Origin: Victivallales bacterium
GTDB taxonomy: Bacteria > Verrucomicrobiota > Lentisphaeria > Oligosphaerales > Oligosphaeraceae
Length of the DNA stretch: 16,493 nt
NCBI GenBank assembly: GCA_017963875.1
Contig: JAGCTA010000513.1
Span: forward strand, 1 to 16,493
Direction of reading: 5' to 3'
Part shown: positions 1 to 7,463 of the stretch, piece after piece
Numbering within the stretch: the stretch's first letter is position 1
Layout: every line of letters begins with the position of its first letter
Made by a program: the position numbers and the translations under genes
The notes under the pieces: model-generated
What the model saw: only the letters and a program-made list of their open reading frames with translations
Database searches by the model: none
Told to the model about the DNA's origin: nothing

Positions 1-992
1 AGTTTCTTCAAAGCAAGGATTACATCGCCATGCGCCTGACTGGCCGCATGGCGACCGACCCGACCGATGCCTCAGGAGTGCTTGGCATGAGGCTTGCCGA
101 CAATGCCTGGGACACGGATTTCCTCAAGGACCTCAAACTTGACTTCAACAAAATGCCCGACATTCTTCCAAGTACCGCCATCATCGGCCACGTCACGCAA
201 GAAGCCGCCGTGCAGACTGGCCTTGCCCAAGGCATCCCCGTCGTCATCGGTTCTGGAGACCTAGCCAGTGCCGCGCTCGGCAGCGGCGTCGATACCGACA
301 CGCTTTCTTTGACCTTGGGCACGGCGGGACAGATGCTTGCCGTCGGCATCCATGGAGAAGGCGCGAAACTTGCAGGCAAGTTGTTTGTCTTTGCCCATGC
401 GAATCCATCGCAGGAACTTTATCTCGGCTCCGTTCCCGCAGGCGGCTTTGCGTTGGAATGGATGGCAAAAATGCACAACCTGACGATAGAGCAATTCTTC
501 CAGATGGCGAAGAGTATCCCACTCAATTCAAATCTGCCTGTCTTTCTGCCGTATATCCTCGGCAAAGGTGCTCCCTCCATGGATTACACCCCTGCGGGAG
601 CCTGGCTGGAACTTCATGCAGAACATACGCTTGCTGAACTCTGCAAAGCGGCTGTTTTCGGGACACTTTGTCCATTGCGACAGTGCGCCGACCTTCTGGA
701 AACGCTCACAAGGCAACGCAGCCGCCTGACGTTGCAGGCTCTCGCTTGCAGAGAAGAGGCCGTCCGCGAATGCGCCGTAGCATTGTTTACTCAGAACAAA
801 CTCTTGCCTGAGGCATCGGAGGCGTCGCTACTGGGTGCCGCCATCATCGGCTTCACTGCTCTTGGCGTTTATCCAACCATGGAATCCGCCCTCGCAGCAA
901 TGTGCAGACTTCATCCTATGGAATCTTCCCCCTGCCCCGAAGCCAATATGATGTTCTGTCGCTTTCTGGAATGCGTACAGAGGGCGACGTGA
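1..992 (+). CDS. FGGY-family carbohydrate kinase (xylulokinase-like), 5' end outside the window
   Basis: The reading frame is open from the left edge (first full codon at base 3) and ends at TGA 990-992, so only the C-terminal 330 or so codons are seen. FGGY kinases phosphorylate sugars such as xylulose, ribulose or glycerol in the cytoplasm. The start, 'DYIAMRLTG..ATDPTDASG', matches the end of the N-terminal FGGY domain of xylulokinases. 'GSGDLASAALGSGV' (about 255-296) and the phosphate-loop-like 'LGTAGQM' (about 317-337) belong to the C-terminal actin-like domain. 'EASLLGAAIIGFTALGVYP' near the end is the usual adenosine-side helix. Odd point: the glycine triplet expected just before the conserved Arg is Ala-Leu-Ala (738-746), so ATP binding may be weakened. 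The family is clear and the substrate is not. The M at base 30 is internal, not the start. Confidence 0.85.
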   Translation, partial: FLQSKDYIAMRLTGRMATDPTDASGVLGMRLADNAWDTDFLKDLKLDFNKMPDILPSTAIIGHVTQEAAVQTGLAQGIPVVIGSGDLASAALGSGVDTDTLSLTLGTAGQMLAVGIHGEGAKLAGKLFVFAHANPSQELYLGSVPAGGFALEWMAKMHNLTIEQFFQMAKSIPLNSNLPVFLPYILGKGAPSMDYTPAGAWLELHAEHTLAELCKAAVFGTLCPLRQCADLLETLTRQRSRLTLQALACREEAVRECAVALFTQNKLLPEASEASLLGAAIIGFTALGVYPTMESALAAMCRLHPMESSPCPEANMMFCRFLECVQRAT

Positions 993-1012
993 AGTTTCTT
1001 CTTTGAATCGCC

Positions 1013-1040
1013 TTGACATTTTCCCAAATGACGGTACATT
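1013..1040 (+). promoter_or_regulatory. sigma70-like promoter for the tRNA-Asn pair
   Basis: A perfect -35 box TTGACA at 1013-1018 is followed, after a 16-base spacer, by TACATT at 1035-1040 (4 of 6 with TATAAT). The first tRNA begins 23 bases after the -10 box, a normal leader length. It starts 20 bases after the kinase stop codon, so the tRNAs can be transcribed independently of the kinase gene. Confidence 0.6.
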
Positions 1041-1063
1041 AATAGTTGTTCTTTCTAACGTGT

Positions 1064-1138
1064 TCCGGCATAGCTCAGCGGTAGAGTAGGTGGCTGTTAA
1101 CCACTTGGTCGCTGGTTCGAGCCCAGCTGCCGGAGCCA
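1064..1138 (+). tRNA. tRNA-Asn (anticodon GTT), copy 1
   Basis: A full cloverleaf can be folded by eye. The acceptor stem is TCCGGCA with TGCCGGA, the D arm is GCTC..GAGT, and the anticodon stem GGTGG/CCACT holds loop CTGTTAA with anticodon GTT at 1096-1098. The T arm is GCTGG-TTCGAGC-CCAGC. The discriminator base is G and the 3' CCA is encoded (1136-1138). Length is 75 bases including CCA. The gene is identical to the next one, 15 bases downstream. Confidence 0.95.
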
Positions 1139-1153
1139 TTTAAAATTCAGTGT

Positions 1154-1228
1154 TCCGGCATAGCTCAGCGGTAGAGTAGGTGGCTGTTAACCACTTGGTC
1201 GCTGGTTCGAGCCCAGCTGCCGGAGCCA
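1154..1228 (+). tRNA. tRNA-Asn (anticodon GTT), copy 2
   Basis: Base-for-base identical to the gene at 1064-1138, offset by exactly 90 bases, with anticodon GTT at 1186-1188 and encoded CCA at 1226-1228. Identity extends slightly beyond the tRNA on both sides (1060-1141 equals 1150-1231), which points to a recent tandem duplication or gene conversion. Both copies probably lie on one precursor ending at the hairpin just downstream. Confidence 0.95.
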
Positions 1229-1234
1229 TTTTTC

Positions 1235-1264
1235 AGACGCTCTTCTCCAAGGGCGTCTTTTTTT
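1235..1264 (+). terminator. Rho-independent terminator of the tRNA-Asn unit
   Basis: A 10-bp stem, AGACGCTCTT (1235-1244) with AAGGGCGTCT (1249-1258, one G-U pair), closes a four-base CTCC loop and is followed by an uninterrupted T run to 1264. It starts 6 bases after the second tRNA's CCA. Confidence 0.9.
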
Positions 1265-1288
1265 GTGCAAGGTGCTAGGAACATCTGA

Positions 1289-2452
1289 AAACTGACTGGA
1301 GCCCGCCAGGTCGGCAAGACAACCATCCTTCGGAAGTTAGCGGGCCCTGATCGAAAATACGTCACATTCGACGATGCTGATTTGAGGACTTTGGCAAAAG
1401 AGGACCCCAAGGGGTTCCTTGATCGCTTCAGCCCGCCAGTCCTGCTGGAGGAGGTTCAGTATGTCCCCAGTCTCTTAAGTTATATCAAGATGGTGATAGA
1501 CGAGGAGCGCTTCCGCAACCCCGACAAGGCCAGGGGAATGTTCTGGCTCACAGGCTCCCAACAATTCGAACTGATGCAGGGTGTGTCCGACTCGCTTGCG
1601 GGACGAATCTGCATATTTGATATGGGCGGCATTTCGCAGGCCGAGTTTGCGGGGCGGGAGAATATCCCATTCACGCCCCTCGCGCCGTCTGGCGACGGCA
1701 GGAGACCTGGCGTCATGGAACTAGTCCGCAGGATATGGCAGGGGACCTACCCGAATGTGCTTGAAGCCTCACCCGAGGAGCGGAACTACTACTATTCCAG
1801 TTATGTCAGCACATATCTGGAGCGCGACATTCGAAATCTGAAAAAAGTCCACGACCTTGACCGCTTCTACAAGTTCATCTGCTCCTGCGCCGCCAGGACA
1901 GGCCAGATGCTCAATGCCAGCGAGTTGGCGCGGGACGCGGGCATCGACACGACGACCGCCCAGGACTGGCTTGCCATCCTCCAGGCGTCACACATCATCC
2001 ACCTTCTCCCCCCATACGCCAGCAGCCTGACGGCGCGCCTGGTCAAAACGCCAAAGTTGTATTTTCTGGACACGGGGCTATGCTCCTATTTGACACACTG
2101 GCCCACTCCCGAGACGCTTGAGGCGGGTGCGATGGCGGGGCACATCTTCGAGACATGGTGCATCTCCGAAATCATCAAGACCTATTGGAATGCAGGCATG
2201 AAAATAGAAAACCTGTTCTACTACAGGGACCGCGACCAGAGGGAGATAGTTCTTGTCATCGACACCGCCGAGGGATTCCATCCTGTGGAAATCAAGAAGA
2301 CGTCCACGCCCAAGGGAGATGACGCAAGGCATTTCAGGCTTCTTGAGAAACTTGGCAAGCCTCTCCTCAAGGGGGCTGTCCTGTGCGCCTGCGACACGCC
2401 TGTCCCGCTGCCGAACAAGGATGTCGTCTGCATTCCCGCCTGCGATATCTAA
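1289..2452 (+). pseudogene. AAA_14/DUF4143 ATPase lacking its N-terminus (probable pseudogene)
   Basis: The frame opens right after TGA 1286-1288 and reads K-L-T-G-A-R-Q-V-G-K-T-T, so a Walker A motif sits at the very first codons. Intact relatives carry about 20-30 residues before it. No ATG, GTG or TTG lies between the stop and TTG at 1382, which is past Walker A, so a start there would give a protein without a P-loop. The rest resembles DUF4143 ATPases: Walker B region (about 1439-1453), helical middle, the typical 'KLYFLDTGLCSYL' stretch, and a C-terminal PD-(D/E)XK-like fold ending near 2300. Two key positions are changed: Walker B reads LLEE instead of hhDE (Glu at 1448-1450), and the nuclease-fold Asp is Val (2249-2251) in REIVLVID. 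The cellular role of this family is not established. The upstream neighbour is the tRNA terminator. An alternative is a short functional protein started at 1382. Confidence 0.75.
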
Positions 2453-2792
2453 TTCGCTATTCGATGAAAAAACTCCTGACAGAACGCGGTTGAAATGCGC
2501 GAGGGACGGGATAGATTAGGATGGTGGTATCTTCCCAAAAACTTCACAGAATGACAAATGAATCTGAGTATTTGAAAATGCCAGAGAAACTTCAACCCTG
2601 CCAAGACACCGACATCAACTAACTGCGCGAATAGACTTGCCTACGCATCTCGTCAATTCCGTGCCACGCTGTTGAAATGCGCTGTTGGTGGTTATATTTA
2701 AAAATGTGACGAAAACAAGAATGGCAAAACTGTCATTCATCAAAGACAACCATCTAAAGAGAATGAAGTGGAAATTTAATTAATAACACAGT
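2453..2792. other. 340-base intergenic region with one possible promoter and a short direct repeat
   Basis: I see no coding region, tRNA or terminator hairpin here. A 17-base sequence, ACGC(G/T)GTTGAAATGCGC, occurs at 2484-2500 and 2666-2682 with one mismatch. The second copy contains TTGAAA (2672-2677), which with TATATT (2693-2698, 15-base spacer) or TATTTA (2695-2700, 17-base spacer) could be a weak promoter for the gene at 2793. The last 80 bases are A/T-rich. Confidence 0.4.
2672..2700 (+). promoter_or_regulatory. possible weak promoter for the 147-codon gene
   Basis: TTGAAA at 2672-2677 with TATATT (2693-2698) or TATTTA (2695-2700) as the -10 box. Spacing is either short (15) or normal with a poorer box (17). 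It lies about 95 bases upstream of the ATG at 2793, and no better candidate is closer. Confidence 0.3.
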
Positions 2793-3236
2793 ATGACAAC
2801 TGGAAAAAGCAAAATCATTCTGGTGCTTCTGGCAATGCTGGGACTGCCCTATACCGCTTTGGCAAATGCGGGAACTCCTCTGATGTGGGGAACGTTTGGG
2901 CATCTGGCTTTTGGAAACATCTTCATAGGCGTATTGGAAGGCCATCTTCTTCGCAGAAGAAACAGTGGTAAAGCCTATCATGCAGTCGCCTTGATGATTC
3001 TTGCAAACTATTTTTCGGCGTTTTGCGGAATATTCATCATCGGCGGTCTGGATGCTTTGTGGGTATATAACTGGACACTGCTGAATCTAAAGACAAACTT
3101 CTTTTTGATGGTCGTCCTGCTTTGGCTTGCAACCGTCCTGTTTGAATTCCCCTTTGTCTGGCTTTCCATGGGCAGGCGCATCGCGCTTCTCACCAAAGGA
3201 TACGGGATAACCATCTCATTATTGCCAAGGCAATGA
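2793..3236 (+). CDS. small exported/membrane protein of unknown function, possibly C-terminally shortened
   Basis: 147 codons. The N-terminus (K-S-K, then a hydrophobic run ending 'YTALANAG') looks like a signal peptide with cleavage near residue 25. At least three further hydrophobic stretches follow (about 32-50, 66-88 and 100-125), so the product should be an inner-membrane protein. 'NAGTPLMW' after the signal and 'GNIFIGVLEG' and 'MILANYFSAF' further in resemble a family of uncharacterised membrane proteins that I recall from Planctomycetes and Lentisphaerota. As I remember them they are longer, so this one may be truncated: the last 15 or so residues after 'MGRRIALL' do not look like membrane protein. 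The start codon has no Shine-Dalgarno sequence within 15 bases. The next gene starts 4 bases after the stop, suggesting co-transcription. No function can be assigned. Confidence 0.65.
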   Translation: MTTGKSKIILVLLAMLGLPYTALANAGTPLMWGTFGHLAFGNIFIGVLEGHLLRRRNSGKAYHAVALMILANYFSAFCGIFIIGGLDALWVYNWTLLNLKTNFFLMVVLLWLATVLFEFPFVWLSMGRRIALLTKGYGITISLLPRQ

Positions 3237-3239
3237 ACG

Positions 3240-5192
3240 ATGAAAAACCGCGGTGTTTCAGGGATAAATGTTTCTCTTCCTGAGGAATATGGTAAAAACA
3301 GACGAAAAACCATGAACCCCCTCCTCCGTAAAATCTTCTTCTGGGACGAGCCCGCGCGGGGCGCGTTTCTGCACGCGACGGCGATGCTGGCAGTACCGTG
3401 GTGTATGTCCGCACTGCTGTGCTTCCTGATGCCGTTTCTGATGGCTAGCCCTCCTTTGGATGGGATGGAGGAGTTTTTCTGGAAGTGGCTGATTCTGCTT
3501 TTATTCTTTGGGATGCCGGTGGTCGGTATAATCGAGGCGATTGCAACGCTTTCCTGCCTGATTCGCCAGCGTTTCCTGCTTAAGAACCGACAGGACGGCG
3601 CAACTTGCAGATGGTCCGCAACCTTCCTGAGCGTTACTTCTGGAGTGTGCTGGCTTGCAGCGATTGCCATTGTCCTGATGCACGGGGAGTTCTGGACGAC
3701 ATACCTCGTTCTTGCGTGGGCGTTTGCATTGTGCGGATATGCCTGTTTCGGTGGATGGCTGAAACACTTCCAGAATGACTTGATTTGCAAGGGAGTACGG
3801 CTTTTATGGTGGATGGTGGCCGTAGTTTGGACGGTGGCGCTCTGCCTTGCCATTCCTGCAAAAATCGCTGCAAACAGGAATTGCGCCGATCTCGAAAAAC
3901 GATTCGGGCGTCCGCCGACTGTCGAGGCAAGAGACGCACGGATTGCACGGGAATGCCGCATTGACGCTGATTTCTGGCGGAAGGTACGCGAGATTCTTGC
4001 ACGTCGGAAAAAGGTTGAAACAGGCTATGGTTTGCTGGAAGAGGATGATTATGTTTGTGTGTACGATATTCTGGAAATCTTTCCTGGCTTCAAGCAATTA
4101 TCCCCGACAGAATTTGACTGCTACCGACGGCAGTTGGCGAATTTCCAGGAATTACCCGCACTTGAGATGCTATTCAACGATCCGCCCCCGCTGCTTCTTC
4201 ACGAGGATTACCTCAGACTTGAGGTATACGATTCAATGCACAAGTTCTTCCGAGGAGAACAATGGCGTCTGTATTTTGCTCTCACAGAAAAGGATATGGA
4301 CACGGTGATGGCAGTCACCCAAAGATTCGCCAACCTAATGGAAACCCGGACACAGATGGCGAAGTATTCCTTTGCCGAAGCAAACATAGGCTGGTCCTAC
4401 GACCGTTTCTGGTTTGAGTTCCTGGAAAAACTTGTCGCCTCGCAGTTGCCGACAGACGGGCAACTTGCCGAAATGAAGAATCTGCTTCAGAAACGCGAGC
4501 CCTCCTACCAGGAAGCAATGGAAGGCAACGCTTATGATTTCTCCATTCGTTTCAATGAGCATTTTGAAATGCATTTCGAGGATTTGAAAGGAGAGGCCCG
4601 ACCTTGGATTTACCCCTTGTTTTATCTGCTCAGGACGGTGAATGGTGGCTACTGGGAAACCCTGACCTGGTCAAGACGATTGACAATCCCGCTCGGACGT
4701 CTACTCCTGCCGCAGTTCTTCTGGTTTTCAGCCAATGACCAGCGTATCGTCTTCCAGGTGCTCTCGGAATTTCCCGACGCGTTGCCAAAAGCATACTCAG
4801 GCAGCCTTTCCCTTGCGATGGATTTCCACTACGACTGGCTGGACAACACGTATTACGGTTATCGAAATGTCTTGGCGCGAAACAGGGCCTTGCGTTGCGC
4901 CATAGACACCCTGCTGAAACACAGGCGGACGGGGGCATATCCCACCTCTATGCCGTCGGCGTTGGAAGATCCTTATACGGGCAAACCGCTGAAATACCGC
5001 GTCGGCGAGTGCTGGATTTTTGACTACGACAAGCGGAAGGCAGTCCCGATTCAGGCTATACAGGTCTGGAGCGTTGGCCCCAACGAAACCGATGACGACG
5101 GGGTAAACTTCGACCTCCAGGGCGACGTGCGGCGTAGGGCAAGACGTGACGACATCCGCATTTTGCTTCCCCTCAAGCAAGGCAACCCCTGA
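3240..5192 (+). CDS. four-helix membrane protein with pseudopilin-like C-terminal tail, unknown function
   Basis: 650 codons from ATG 3240, preceded at 9 bases by AAGG and only 4 bases after the previous stop. A second candidate start is ATG 3312 (residue 25), just before the first hydrophobic segment. Four or five membrane segments lie within about residues 40-210 (LHATAMLAVPW.., WLILLLFFGMPVV.., LSVTSGVCWLAAIAIVLM, WWMVAVVWTVALCLAIP). A large soluble and mostly helical part (about 215-540) follows. The last 100 residues carry 'HRRTGAYPTSM', 'EDPYTGKPLKY' (about 580-590) and 'WSVGPNETDDDG' (about 610-621). This is the pattern of type II secretion pseudopilin C-terminal regions, reused at the end of many Planctomycetes/Lentisphaerota membrane proteins. 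The typical pilin N-terminal methylation helix is absent, so this is not a pilin. Role unknown; probably an envelope protein. Confidence 0.8.
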   Translation: MKNRGVSGINVSLPEEYGKNRRKTMNPLLRKIFFWDEPARGAFLHATAMLAVPWCMSALLCFLMPFLMASPPLDGMEEFFWKWLILLLFFGMPVVGIIEAIATLSCLIRQRFLLKNRQDGATCRWSATFLSVTSGVCWLAAIAIVLMHGEFWTTYLVLAWAFALCGYACFGGWLKHFQNDLICKGVRLLWWMVAVVWTVALCLAIPAKIAANRNCADLEKRFGRPPTVEARDARIARECRIDADFWRKVREILARRKKVETGYGLLEEDDYVCVYDILEIFPGFKQLSPTEFDCYRRQLANFQELPALEMLFNDPPPLLLHEDYLRLEVYDSMHKFFRGEQWRLYFALTEKDMDTVMAVTQRFANLMETRTQMAKYSFAEANIGWSYDRFWFEFLEKLVASQLPTDGQLAEMKNLLQKREPSYQEAMEGNAYDFSIRFNEHFEMHFEDLKGEARPWIYPLFYLLRTVNGGYWETLTWSRRLTIPLGRLLLPQFFWFSANDQRIVFQVLSEFPDALPKAYSGSLSLAMDFHYDWLDNTYYGYRNVLARNRALRCAIDTLLKHRRTGAYPTSMPSALEDPYTGKPLKYRVGECWIFDYDKRKAVPIQAIQVWSVGPNETDDDGVNFDLQGDVRRRARRDDIRILLPLKQGNP

Positions 5193-5249
5193 CGCATCGC
5201 GCCCTCTGCCAATCCCGCGGGGACTGATTTTTCCTACGAAGAAAACGAA

Positions 5250-5564
5250 TTGACTTTCCCCAATGGCAAAATTGCGGAGCATATTGCGGGAATGAAGAGG
5301 GAACTGGATAAACTATGGAAGACAGGACAATACCGCATTCTTGCATTTGACCGAAGAGCGGAAAAGAACCTAAAGGATCCTGAACGGGACAACCCATGGG
5401 CACCAGAATTGCGCAAATACGCTGCAGACAAGGGAATCCCGCTCGTTATTCTCTATGGTGAGGATGCCGATGCACCTGAACATCAGGGGCTTCCAAATGG
5501 TGTCAGGCAGTTTTGGCAGTGTCCCCAATGCGTTCGTGAGCATTTGCAACTGCCTATAAAATAG
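5250..5564 (+). CDS. hypothetical protein, 104 codons, possibly the remains of a longer gene
   Basis: Open from TTG 5250, with an internal ATG at 5292 as the other possible start; neither has a convincing Shine-Dalgarno sequence. The frame is the same as that of the 650-codon gene and stays open right back to its stop (5190-5192). The peptide is soluble and charged, with 'YRILAFDRRAE', 'PWAPELRKYAADKGIPLVILYGED' and a closing 'WQCPQCVREHL' whose Cys-x-x-Cys could bind metal. I recognise no family. Composition looks like real protein rather than chance, but the weak starts leave it open whether it is an intact gene, a decayed C-terminus or translated at all. Confidence 0.45.
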   Translation: MTFPNGKIAEHIAGMKRELDKLWKTGQYRILAFDRRAEKNLKDPERDNPWAPELRKYAADKGIPLVILYGEDADAPEHQGLPNGVRQFWQCPQCVREHLQLPIK

Positions 5565-5578
5565 CATGAAAACAAAAA

Positions 5579-5700
5579 AATCCCCAAATCTTTTTCATCA
5601 AAAAAGGAAGGAATCCCCAAATCTTTTTCATCAAAAAAAGGAAGGAATCCCCAAATCTTTTTCACAAGAAAAGGAAGGAATCCCCAAATCTTTTTTACAA
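5579..5700. repeat. tandem repeat (minisatellite), three full units of 33-34 bp plus a partial fourth
   Basis: Units begin at 5579, 5612, 5646 and 5679 with lengths 33, 34 and 33. The fourth diverges after about 22 bases. Each starts AATCCCCAAATCTTTTT(C/T) and continues through a run of A to GGAAGG. The extra A in unit 2 breaks the reading frame between units, so the array is unlikely to encode a conserved repeat protein on either strand. It lies in the convergent gap (5565-5893) between the plus-strand hypothetical genes and the end of the minus-strand deacetylase-like gene. Nothing else is visible there, including no clear terminator hairpin. Confidence 0.9.
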
Positions 5701-5893
5701 CGCTCATGGGAAACAGAGAGTTTCCAAGACAGTCGTCATGTTGAAACAATTAGGTGAGGACCTTTGTTTTGAACCAAATCCGCCAAGGAGTTACAAACTG
5801 TCGAAACGATGCCAGACGTGCAGGCCTGTCCAATGGCGAGATGTAGCCAATGGCCCCTGCTTCCGATGGTAGAACCTCAGTTTGCCACTCGCC

Positions 5894-6823
5894 TCACTCA
5901 ACCGTCTCTACAAGTTGACTGAAGGTCATCCATTCAACCTTATCGCCGAAATGGCGGCTTATCCGCTCAATCAGGCATTCAAAACCGTCCAGACCATAAA
6001 ACTTCCCATCCGAAAACAGCGACGTCCAATGGGTAATCAAAACGACTGGCCTCCCTGATTCCAATCTCTCCAGCAATTTTCCCTTTCGCCCATCTGCATT
6101 GATGATGCTGTCGATGCCATTTGCAATGGCTGTCTTGATCTCTTCAGCGCTCCCCAGCGTATTGCCTGGCCAGAAGATGTCGGGAAGATTACGCGGAATC
6201 GAAACCACCGTGCCTGTTTCAGCAGAACTGCACATCACTTTCGGGGCCAGAAGCGTCGAATCGTTATGGAGAAAATAGAAGCAACGCTCTTTGTTCAGCG
6301 TGCGTTTGAACGCCATACCGATTCCTCTGGCATAGTTCTGCTCGTTGTCGATTCCTGTCATCCATGGCGACGTCACGCCTTCGGGCATCAAATCCACATT
6401 GCAGAGCAGTTGGATAGCATAACTGACATAATCCGCAATGCCCTCCGCCGAAAGCGTGCTGAAATAGACATCCTCCATGACGTGCATGAAACGATCTTCC
6501 TTTATGTTGTATGCCCTGAAATGCGAGAGGATTTCAGGCGTCAGCGAGAACATGGGGGCAATCCGCTCACGAACCGCCTTGATGAACTCGCGAAGATGCT
6601 CCTGTGGACAGTGGCTCAGCCCTGTATCAAGCCGCCCCAGTCCCGCTGGCATCGGCACAACCGAAAACTTGCCTCGCACACCGTACATCTCACAGATGGA
6701 AGCGAAGCGCAGAACTTGTTCCACGGGCACAATCAATTCATGGCTGTGCATCAGGTCATGGAAATAAAAAAGGTTGACGGGCGCGCCGTCATCAATAATC
6801 AGGCTAATTGGTATTTTTGACAT
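5894..6823 (-). CDS. polysaccharide-deacetylase-like (NodB-fold) protein, uncharacterised
   Basis: 309 codons, ATG at 6821-6823 in minus orientation. There is no signal peptide, so it is probably cytoplasmic. The N-terminus 'ISLIIDDGAPVN' places a DDG (residues 11-13) at the end of the first strand, as in polysaccharide deacetylases, and 'GVRGKFSVVPMP' fits the next strand. 'GVTSPW' in the middle and a closing 'VVLITHWTSLFSDG ... WMTFSQLVETV' match the barrel end, with a His on the last strand. The HxxxH zinc motif is not obvious in its usual place, although a His-rich 'HDLMHSHE' lies at about 22-29. The fold is reasonably supported and activity is uncertain; a carbohydrate N- or O-deacetylase is a guess. 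It lies 133 bases downstream of the YbaK-like gene on the same strand, and the gap holds two short palindromes (6851-6864 and 6945-6957), so it may have its own control. Confidence 0.6.
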   Translation of the reverse strand: MSKIPISLIIDDGAPVNLFYFHDLMHSHELIVPVEQVLRFASICEMYGVRGKFSVVPMPAGLGRLDTGLSHCPQEHLREFIKAVRERIAPMFSLTPEILSHFRAYNIKEDRFMHVMEDVYFSTLSAEGIADYVSYAIQLLCNVDLMPEGVTSPWMTGIDNEQNYARGIGMAFKRTLNKERCFYFLHNDSTLLAPKVMCSSAETGTVVSIPRNLPDIFWPGNTLGSAEEIKTAIANGIDSIINADGRKGKLLERLESGRPVVLITHWTSLFSDGKFYGLDGFECLIERISRHFGDKVEWMTFSQLVETVE

Positions 6824-6956
6824 TGTGAATTGTCCATGGGTTATATTGACACCGCAGTCGCGGTTTTATCGTCATTTTGGCTGGTTTCCATGGTTTTCGC
6901 TCGCGTCTTACGATGTTCGCTCCACGCCACGGTTTTGTTCTTTCGCCGCCATGCGG

Positions 6957-7451
6957 CTAATTGTCAATCGCTACGTCCACAGGCGTTGGCTGGAGCACGC
7001 GCACCAGTTCCGACGGTGCCATTTCCAACACGTATCCACGATGCCCCGCGTTGATGTAGATTTTTTCCAAATCAAGAATCGTCCGTTCAACGTAAATCGG
7101 CATTTTCCGTCGTGTGCCGAAAGGACTTGTTCCGCCGCAGTGATACCCTGAATTGTGTTCGGCGACTTCAGGTTCGCATGGTTTGACGCTCTTGACGCCC
7201 AACTGACGCGCCATGTTCTTCGTCGATACGCTCTTGTCACCGTGCATTAATATGACAAAAGGCTTCTTCGCGTCCGTTTCGAAAATCAGCGTCTTGACGG
7301 TCAGATGTTCATCGACACCTAGTTCCGCCGCAAGATGTGACGTACCGCCTTTTTCAACGAAATCATAGAATAACTCTTTGTACTGCACTTTGTTCTGCTT
7401 CAGCACACGAATTGCCGATGTAATCGGCGGTTTGTCTTTCAGTTCTGCCAT
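6957..7451 (-). CDS. ybaK: YbaK/EbsC-family aminoacyl-tRNA deacylase (Cys-tRNA(Pro) deacylase type)
   Basis: 164 codons, close to the roughly 160 of E. coli YbaK. The family hydrolyses wrongly charged aminoacyl-tRNA; YbaK removes Cys from tRNA-Pro in trans in the cytoplasm. Visible signatures are 'LTVKTLIF' with the conserved Lys at residue 53 (counterpart of the essential Lys of YbaK), 'VILMHGDKSVSTKNMARQLG', 'SGYHCGGTSPFGTRRKMPIYVE' (the GGxSPxG loop) and 'IYINAGHRGYVLEMAPSELVRVL'. The start is supported by AAAGGA at 7460-7465, 8 bases from the ATG, which overlaps the stop codon of the upstream dus gene. That gap is 12 bases, so the two genes are co-transcribed and probably translationally coupled. 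The substrate among misacylated tRNAs is inferred from the family only. Confidence 0.9.
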   Translation of the reverse strand: MAELKDKPPITSAIRVLKQNKVQYKELFYDFVEKGGTSHLAAELGVDEHLTVKTLIFETDAKKPFVILMHGDKSVSTKNMARQLGVKSVKPCEPEVAEHNSGYHCGGTSPFGTRRKMPIYVERTILDLEKIYINAGHRGYVLEMAPSELVRVLQPTPVDVAIDN

Positions 7452-7463
7452 AGGTTCATTCCT

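Noticed and set aside
2780..2790. 11-mer TTAATAACACA shared with 13106-13116
   Set aside because: A shared 11-mer is expected by chance in 16 kb, and its distance to the start codon differs between the two genes (2 versus 17 bases).
3008..3961. 317-codon minus-strand open frame across the two membrane-protein genes
   Set aside because: It overlaps two better-supported genes, has a basic low-complexity composition and no ribosome site.
5483..5749. minus-strand ORF with repeated KDLGIP-like peptide
   Set aside because: It is the reverse reading of the same DNA repeat and the frame changes along it. I treat it as a by-product.
5566..5757. 63-codon ORF covering the minisatellite
   Set aside because: The sequence is almost entirely repeat, the 34-base unit shifts the frame between units, and no ribosome site is seen.
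6846..6851. TTGACA on the plus strand
   Set aside because: No plus-strand gene follows and there is no -10 box at a suitable distance.
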